Source: Saprospiraceae bacterium UBA6168
GTDB lineage: Bacteria > Bacteroidota > Bacteroidia > Chitinophagales > Saprospiraceae
NCBI GenBank assembly: GCA_002435785.1
Contig: DIUC01000063.1
Span: 1-9,509 of the forward strand
DNA length: 9,509 bases
Reading direction: 5' to 3'
In this document: positions 6,056 to 9,509 of the stretch, piece after piece
Numbering within the stretch: the first letter of the stretch is position 1
How the letters are laid out: every line of letters starts with the position of its first letter
Translations under genes and position numbers: made by a program
The notes under the pieces: model-generated
Told to the model about the DNA's origin: nothing
Database searches by the model: none
Seen by the model: only the letters and a program-made list of their open reading frames with translations

Positions 6056-7480
6056 ATGCAAGACTCCCGTCTCCTCGAACTCCTCCGCACTTTCTCCCCC
6101 GCCGAACTGACCGCCTTCGGCAAATACCTCCGCTCGCCCTACCACAACCTGCGGGAAGACGTGGTGCTGCTCTTTGACTATTTTTTTGAAAAAAAGGAGG
6201 CCAAACGAACGGGTGTTTTTGAAAAAGAAATCGTGTTCAAGGCCATTTTCCCTTTGGAAAAATATGACGAAAAGCGGCTGGCCTATACCATCTCCTTCCT
6301 GTACCAGTTGGCACAAAACTTCTTGGTAATCAACGAATTAGAAACGGACAACGACCCGGCCCTCCAGCTTCGGTTGGCCAAGTCGCTGCGAAAAAGAGGG
6401 CTGGAACGGCACTACGAAACCACCTTGAAAAAAGCCGAGGACGCACTCGAAGCCCAGCCGCACCGCCACCTCGACTACCACTACCTCAGCCACCTGCTGC
6501 ACTTGGAGCGTTACGAAAGTGGGGCGAGGGAGCGGCGCACCGCCAGCCGCCACTTCCAGGAGCTGGCCGATGCGGGCGACCTGTACTTCATCGCCAACAA
6601 GCTGCGCCAAAGCTGCACGGCGCTGATGCACAAGGCCGTTTCGGAAGCCAACCTGCGCCTCGAACTGCTGGACGAGGTGCTGGCGCAGGTGGAACGCCAG
6701 AACTTGACCCAAACGCCTGCCGTCGGCGTGTGGTACTTCGGCTACCGGGCACTGTCGGAAGCGGAGCCGAGGGCGTGGTTCGGGCAGTTGCGGGAAGCCA
6801 TGCGGCTGTACGTCGGACGGTTCCCAAAGGCCGAAATGCGGGAGCTGACGACCCTCGCCGTCAACTGCTGCATCCGGCAAATAAACACCCGGCGGGAAGC
6901 TGTGAAGCAGGCGTTCTGGTTGGGACAAGTGTTTGAAATCTACAAGGAAGGGCTTGACAATCAAGTGTTTATAGAAAACGGCGCACTCTCCCGCTTCACC
7001 TACAACAACATCGCCAACGCCGGGCTGGGCCTCAAGGCGTTCGACTGGGTGGAAGCTTTTTTGACGAAGTACAAAGATCTACTGGAACCTCGCCACCGGG
7101 AAACAGCCTATCTTTTCAACCTCGCCTCCCTGCATTTCCGAAAGCCCGATTACGACCGGGCGCTGGAGTTGCTCACGCAAGCCGAGTTCGACGACGTGCT
7201 GCACAACCTCGACGCCCGCCGGATGCTCCTGCGCATCTACTTCGACCGGGGCGAGGTGGCGGCACTGGACTCGCTGTTGGACAGCTTTGCCATCTTCCTG
7301 CGCCGCCGACGGGACGTGGGCTACCTCCGCCAACACTACCTGAACCTCATTCGTTTCACCAAAAAAATGCTGCAAACCCCAGCCCAAAACAAGGCGGCAA
7401 GGGAGAAATTGCGCAGCGAAATCAACGACTGCAAGGCGCTGGCGGAACGGGAATGGCTGTTGGGGAAACTGGGGAATTAA
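6056..7480 (+). CDS. Uncharacterised alpha-helical (TPR-like) repeat protein
   Basis: A 474-residue cytoplasmic-looking protein with no signal peptide or membrane segment. I recognise no named function; the N-terminal pattern LLELLRTFSPAELTAFGKYL followed by RSPYHN (6-31) recalls a hypothetical-protein family I associate with Saprospiraceae. The whole chain is predicted helical, rich in Leu, Ala, Arg and Glu. Around residues 349-400 it has a TPR-like pair (AYLFNLASLHFRKPDYDRAL, then LLRIYFDRGEVAALDSLL), and earlier helices (about 105-250) have similar amphipathic spacing, so it is probably a superhelical scaffold for protein contacts. No enzymatic motif is visible. The start at 6056 is chosen because the extension to 5867 would run through a palindromic repeat. 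The gene is GC-rich and ends 24 bases before the convergent nadE stop. Confidence is high that it is a gene and low for its role. Confidence 0.85.
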   Translation: MQDSRLLELLRTFSPAELTAFGKYLRSPYHNLREDVVLLFDYFFEKKEAKRTGVFEKEIVFKAIFPLEKYDEKRLAYTISFLYQLAQNFLVINELETDNDPALQLRLAKSLRKRGLERHYETTLKKAEDALEAQPHRHLDYHYLSHLLHLERYESGARERRTASRHFQELADAGDLYFIANKLRQSCTALMHKAVSEANLRLELLDEVLAQVERQNLTQTPAVGVWYFGYRALSEAEPRAWFGQLREAMRLYVGRFPKAEMRELTTLAVNCCIRQINTRREAVKQAFWLGQVFEIYKEGLDNQVFIENGALSRFTYNNIANAGLGLKAFDWVEAFLTKYKDLLEPRHRETAYLFNLASLHFRKPDYDRALELLTQAEFDDVLHNLDARRMLLRIYFDRGEVAALDSLLDSFAIFLRRRRDVGYLRQHYLNLIRFTKKMLQTPAQNKAAREKLRSEINDCKALAEREWLLGKLGN

Positions 7481-7504
7481 GAAACTGTTTCTAAGAAATA
7501 ACCC

Positions 7505-9142
7505 TCATGACAAATACTTCCCCACAATCGGCAACCTCCTCCCCACCCCAAACGCCTTTGGCGAAACCCGCAGCACGGGCGCAGCCTGGTGCCGTTTGAA
7601 CTCACTGATGTTCACGAGGCGCAAGGCACGGCGCACCGTGGCCTCGTCGAAGCCCATGCGGATGATTTCGTGCGGACCTTGCCGCTGCTCGATGTACTGG
7701 TAGAGAATTGCGTCGAGGATGTCGTACTCCGGCAGGCTGTCGCTGTCCTTTTGGTTAGGCCGGAGTTCGGCGCTTGGTGGCTTCGATATGGTGTTTTCAG
7801 GAATCACGATGCCGTCTTTGTTGATGAATTTTGCCAGTTGGAACACCTCCGTTTTATAAACATCGGCCAGCACGGATAGGCCACCGCACATGTCGCCGTA
7901 GAGCGTCCCGTAGCCGACCGCCATTTCGCTTTTGTTGGTGGTGTTGAGCAGGATGTTGCCGAATTTGTTGGAAATGGCCATCAGCAACATGCCCCGGATT
8001 CGGGCTTGAATGTTCTCCTCCGCTATGCTGAACGGGTGTCCCCAGAAGTGCGGTTTCAGCGTTTCCATGTACTGCTCAAACACTGGCTCGATGGGCACGA
8101 TGTCGTATTGGATGCCGAGGTTGATGGCCAGCTCCCGGGCGTCGTTCACCGAGTGGTCGGAGCTGAACTGCGAGGGCATGAGCAGCACCCGCACATTGTC
8201 CTTGCCGAGCGCACGGGCTGCCAGCACGGCCACCACTGCCGAGTCAATGCCACCGCTGAGGCCGAGTATGGCTTGTTTGAAACCGAGCTTTTTGAAGTAG
8301 TCGCTGATGCCGAGCAGCAGGGCGTCGTGGATGAGCGCAATCTTCTCCTTGGGTTGCTCCACATTGCGACCACCGTTCATAACGTCCTGTAAATCAAAGG
8401 TTTTCACGCATTCCTCCCAGTACGGCAGTTCTTCGTAAATATTGCCGTCAGGCGAAACCACCAGCGAGCCACCATCGAAAATGATGTCGGTCTGCGAGCC
8501 AATCTGGTTGACGTAAATCATGGGCAAGCCATAGCGCTGCACGTTGGCCCGTAGCACGTGAATGCGGCTCTTGGCATGTTCGTAGTTGAACGGTGAGGCG
8601 CTGAGGTTCACGATGAGGTCGGGCTTTTGGGGCATCATCTCGTCGAGCGGAACGACGGTGTAGAGCGGGTTCTCGTTGCCGAGGTTCCAGAGGTCTTCGC
8701 AGATGCTGAGGGCGATGCGCTTGCCCATGAACTCCACCACGTTGAACTCCTTGGCTGGCTCGAAATGGCGGTATTCATCGAACACGTCGTAGGTGGGCAA
8801 GAGTGCCTTGTGCTGTACGTGCTTTATTTTACCGTCTTCGAGAAAGTAGGCGGAATTGTAGAGGTCCTTGCCTTCCACCACGGGGTTCTTGCTCGGCGAG
8901 CCGACAGCAATGGCGATGCCCTGCGCTGCTTCGGCCAGCCGCAGCACGGCGCGCTCGGAGCGGCGGATGAAGTCGTCGAACTCCAGAAAGTCACGGGGCG
9001 GGTAGCCACAGGTCGAAAGCTCCGGGAACACGACGAGGTCGGCACCTTGTTGTTTGGCGGTGTCCACGGCGGCGAGCATTTTGGCTACGTTGCCGTCGAA
9101 GTCGCCGACGAAGAAATTGAGTTGGGCGAGGGCTATTTTCAT
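7505..9142 (-). CDS. nadE: Glutamine-dependent NAD+ synthetase
   Basis: A 545-residue two-domain enzyme (EC 6.3.5.1) for the last step of NAD biosynthesis: deamido-NAD+ + ATP + glutamine + water give NAD+ + AMP + PPi + glutamate. Residues 1-250 are a nitrilase-type glutaminase domain with the Glu-Lys-Cys triad visible as Glu41 (FPELSTCGYPPRDF), Lys112 (HKALLPTYDVFDEYRHF) and Cys148 (ALSICEDLWN). Residues 265-545 are the synthetase domain with the PP-loop LSGGIDSA (295-302), the NKSEMAVGYGTLYGDMCGG segment (403-421) and the C-terminal KRHQAAPVLRVSPKAFG (516-532). Length and all key residues are normal, so ammonia released from glutamine should be channelled to the synthetase site. The start at 9142 gives the family-typical MKIALAQLNFFVGDFDGN; the open frame continues upstream to a TTG at 9448, but that would translate a terminator and the promoter. 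A leader of about 210 bases separates the predicted promoter from the ATG. Confidence 0.97.
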   Translation of the reverse strand: MKIALAQLNFFVGDFDGNVAKMLAAVDTAKQQGADLVVFPELSTCGYPPRDFLEFDDFIRRSERAVLRLAEAAQGIAIAVGSPSKNPVVEGKDLYNSAYFLEDGKIKHVQHKALLPTYDVFDEYRHFEPAKEFNVVEFMGKRIALSICEDLWNLGNENPLYTVVPLDEMMPQKPDLIVNLSASPFNYEHAKSRIHVLRANVQRYGLPMIYVNQIGSQTDIIFDGGSLVVSPDGNIYEELPYWEECVKTFDLQDVMNGGRNVEQPKEKIALIHDALLLGISDYFKKLGFKQAILGLSGGIDSAVVAVLAARALGKDNVRVLLMPSQFSSDHSVNDARELAINLGIQYDIVPIEPVFEQYMETLKPHFWGHPFSIAEENIQARIRGMLLMAISNKFGNILLNTTNKSEMAVGYGTLYGDMCGGLSVLADVYKTEVFQLAKFINKDGIVIPENTISKPPSAELRPNQKDSDSLPEYDILDAILYQYIEQRQGPHEIIRMGFDEATVRRALRLVNISEFKRHQAAPVLRVSPKAFGVGRRLPIVGKYLS

Positions 9143-9358
9143 TGTTTTGGTGAATAGTGATTGGTGATTGGGGTTTGTCGGGAAACGTCTTTGCTGTTGC
9201 CGCTGTTCGGGCGCTTTTTTCTGGACAGGGGTTTTTTTATCTTGTTTCAGAATGATGTTTTTTGAAAACCATTCATCCCAAACAAAATTGCGGAGCAAAA
9301 TCAAGAACCGCCCTTTTGCGCCATATAGGGTTGCTTTTTTTTTTGAATAAAAGCGGGG

Positions 9359-9389
9359 CAAAGCTAAACCGCAATGGCAGCATTGACAA
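9359..9389 (-). promoter_or_regulatory. Predicted Bacteroidota promoter for nadE
   Basis: On the minus strand, TTG (9389 to 9387) is followed after 20 bases by TAGCTTTG (9366 to 9359), a full match to the TTG-N(19-21)-TAnnTTTG primary-sigma promoter of Bacteroidota. It sits directly after the terminator at 9392-9426, as expected for a new transcription unit. The predicted transcript start is near 9353, leaving a leader of about 210 bases (9143-9353). The leader is AT-rich with T/A runs (for example nine or more T near 9335-9344), and I see no recognisable riboswitch in it. Confidence 0.6.
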
Positions 9390-9391
9390 TA

Positions 9392-9426
9392 AAAAAGCCC
9401 GCACCGAATAACGGTACGGGCTTTTT
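9392..9426. terminator. Bidirectional intrinsic terminator upstream of nadE
   Basis: Arms 9392-9406 (AAAAAGCCCGCACCG) and 9412-9426 (CGGTACGGGCTTTTT) pair over 15 bases with one C-A mismatch around a 5-base loop. A and T runs at the outer ends give a U tract on either strand. It most likely ends a minus-strand gene lying to the right of the window, insulating nadE. The final 83 bases (9427-9509) hold no gene I can support. Confidence 0.8.
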
Positions 9427-9509
9427 CACCCACTATACTCGGTGCCAATGGTTTTGTGCAGTTGCGGAAGGGAGATTTCCGAAGTCTGATGTGCGCCCTA
9501 AAGTTATGA

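Noticed and set aside
7479..7493. Small palindrome AGAAACTGTTTCT between the convergent helical-repeat gene and nadE
   Set aside because: At most 5 bp with a 3-base loop, AT-rich and without a T tract; not supportable as a terminator.
9143..9448. 102-residue N-terminal extension of NadE from a TTG at 9448
   Set aside because: The extension would translate the terminator hairpin and the predicted promoter, has no NadE similarity, and the family-typical start is at 9142.
9433..9507. Possible C-terminal tail of a minus-strand gene entering from the right (stop at 9433-9435)
   Set aside because: Only 24 codons are visible and another minus-strand frame is also open there. The adjacent terminator makes a gene end plausible, but the frame cannot be chosen.

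Overview
The window reads as chromosomal DNA of a Bacteroidota member, most likely from the Saprospiraceae or a close relative. The evidence is a large secreted protein with a type IX secretion (T9SS) C-terminal sorting domain and a YDPNDK-type (DUF7619-like) module, promoter matches to the Bacteroidota form TTG-N(about 20)-TAnnTTTG, and start codons preceded by A-rich stretches rather than Shine-Dalgarno sequences. The taxon is inferred, not proven. There is no rRNA, tRNA, CRISPR array, intact insertion sequence or phage gene.

Layout: bases 1-375 are mostly non-coding, with a possible gene tail at the left edge. Four short plus-strand genes follow: a membrane-anchored or exported peroxiredoxin-like thioredoxin-fold protein (376-1023), a small LETM1-like membrane protein (1307-1831), a 74-residue lipoprotein with a heavy-metal-binding domain (1951-2175), and an exported NTF2/SnoaL-like (DUF4440-type) protein (2303-2725). 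Hairpins separate several of them, so they need not form one operon. Convergent to them, on the minus strand, is a 956-residue T9SS cargo protein (2745-5615). It has a signal peptide, seven propeller-like repeats, Ig-like/DUF11-like regions, a YDPNDK domain and a sorting domain. A 440-base intergenic region with a long imperfect palindrome (5889-5986) follows. Next come a plus-strand helical-repeat protein of unknown function (6056-7480) and, convergent to it, glutamine-dependent NAD+ synthetase nadE (7505-9142, minus). The nadE gene has a good promoter match just downstream of a bidirectional terminator near the right edge.

The genes do not form one obvious pathway. Three or four left-hand products are envelope or exported proteins (redox, metal binding, small-molecule-binding fold) and the T9SS protein is secreted or surface bound. 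nadE is housekeeping. I found no clear new multi-gene system. The most unusual signals are: (1) a sharp base-composition break inside the T9SS gene that coincides with the propeller domain; (2) a 98-base palindrome built from CGGATT words; (3) a hairpin that contains the stop codons of two convergent genes; (4) a terminator-like hairpin ending 15 bases before the start of the SnoaL-like gene.
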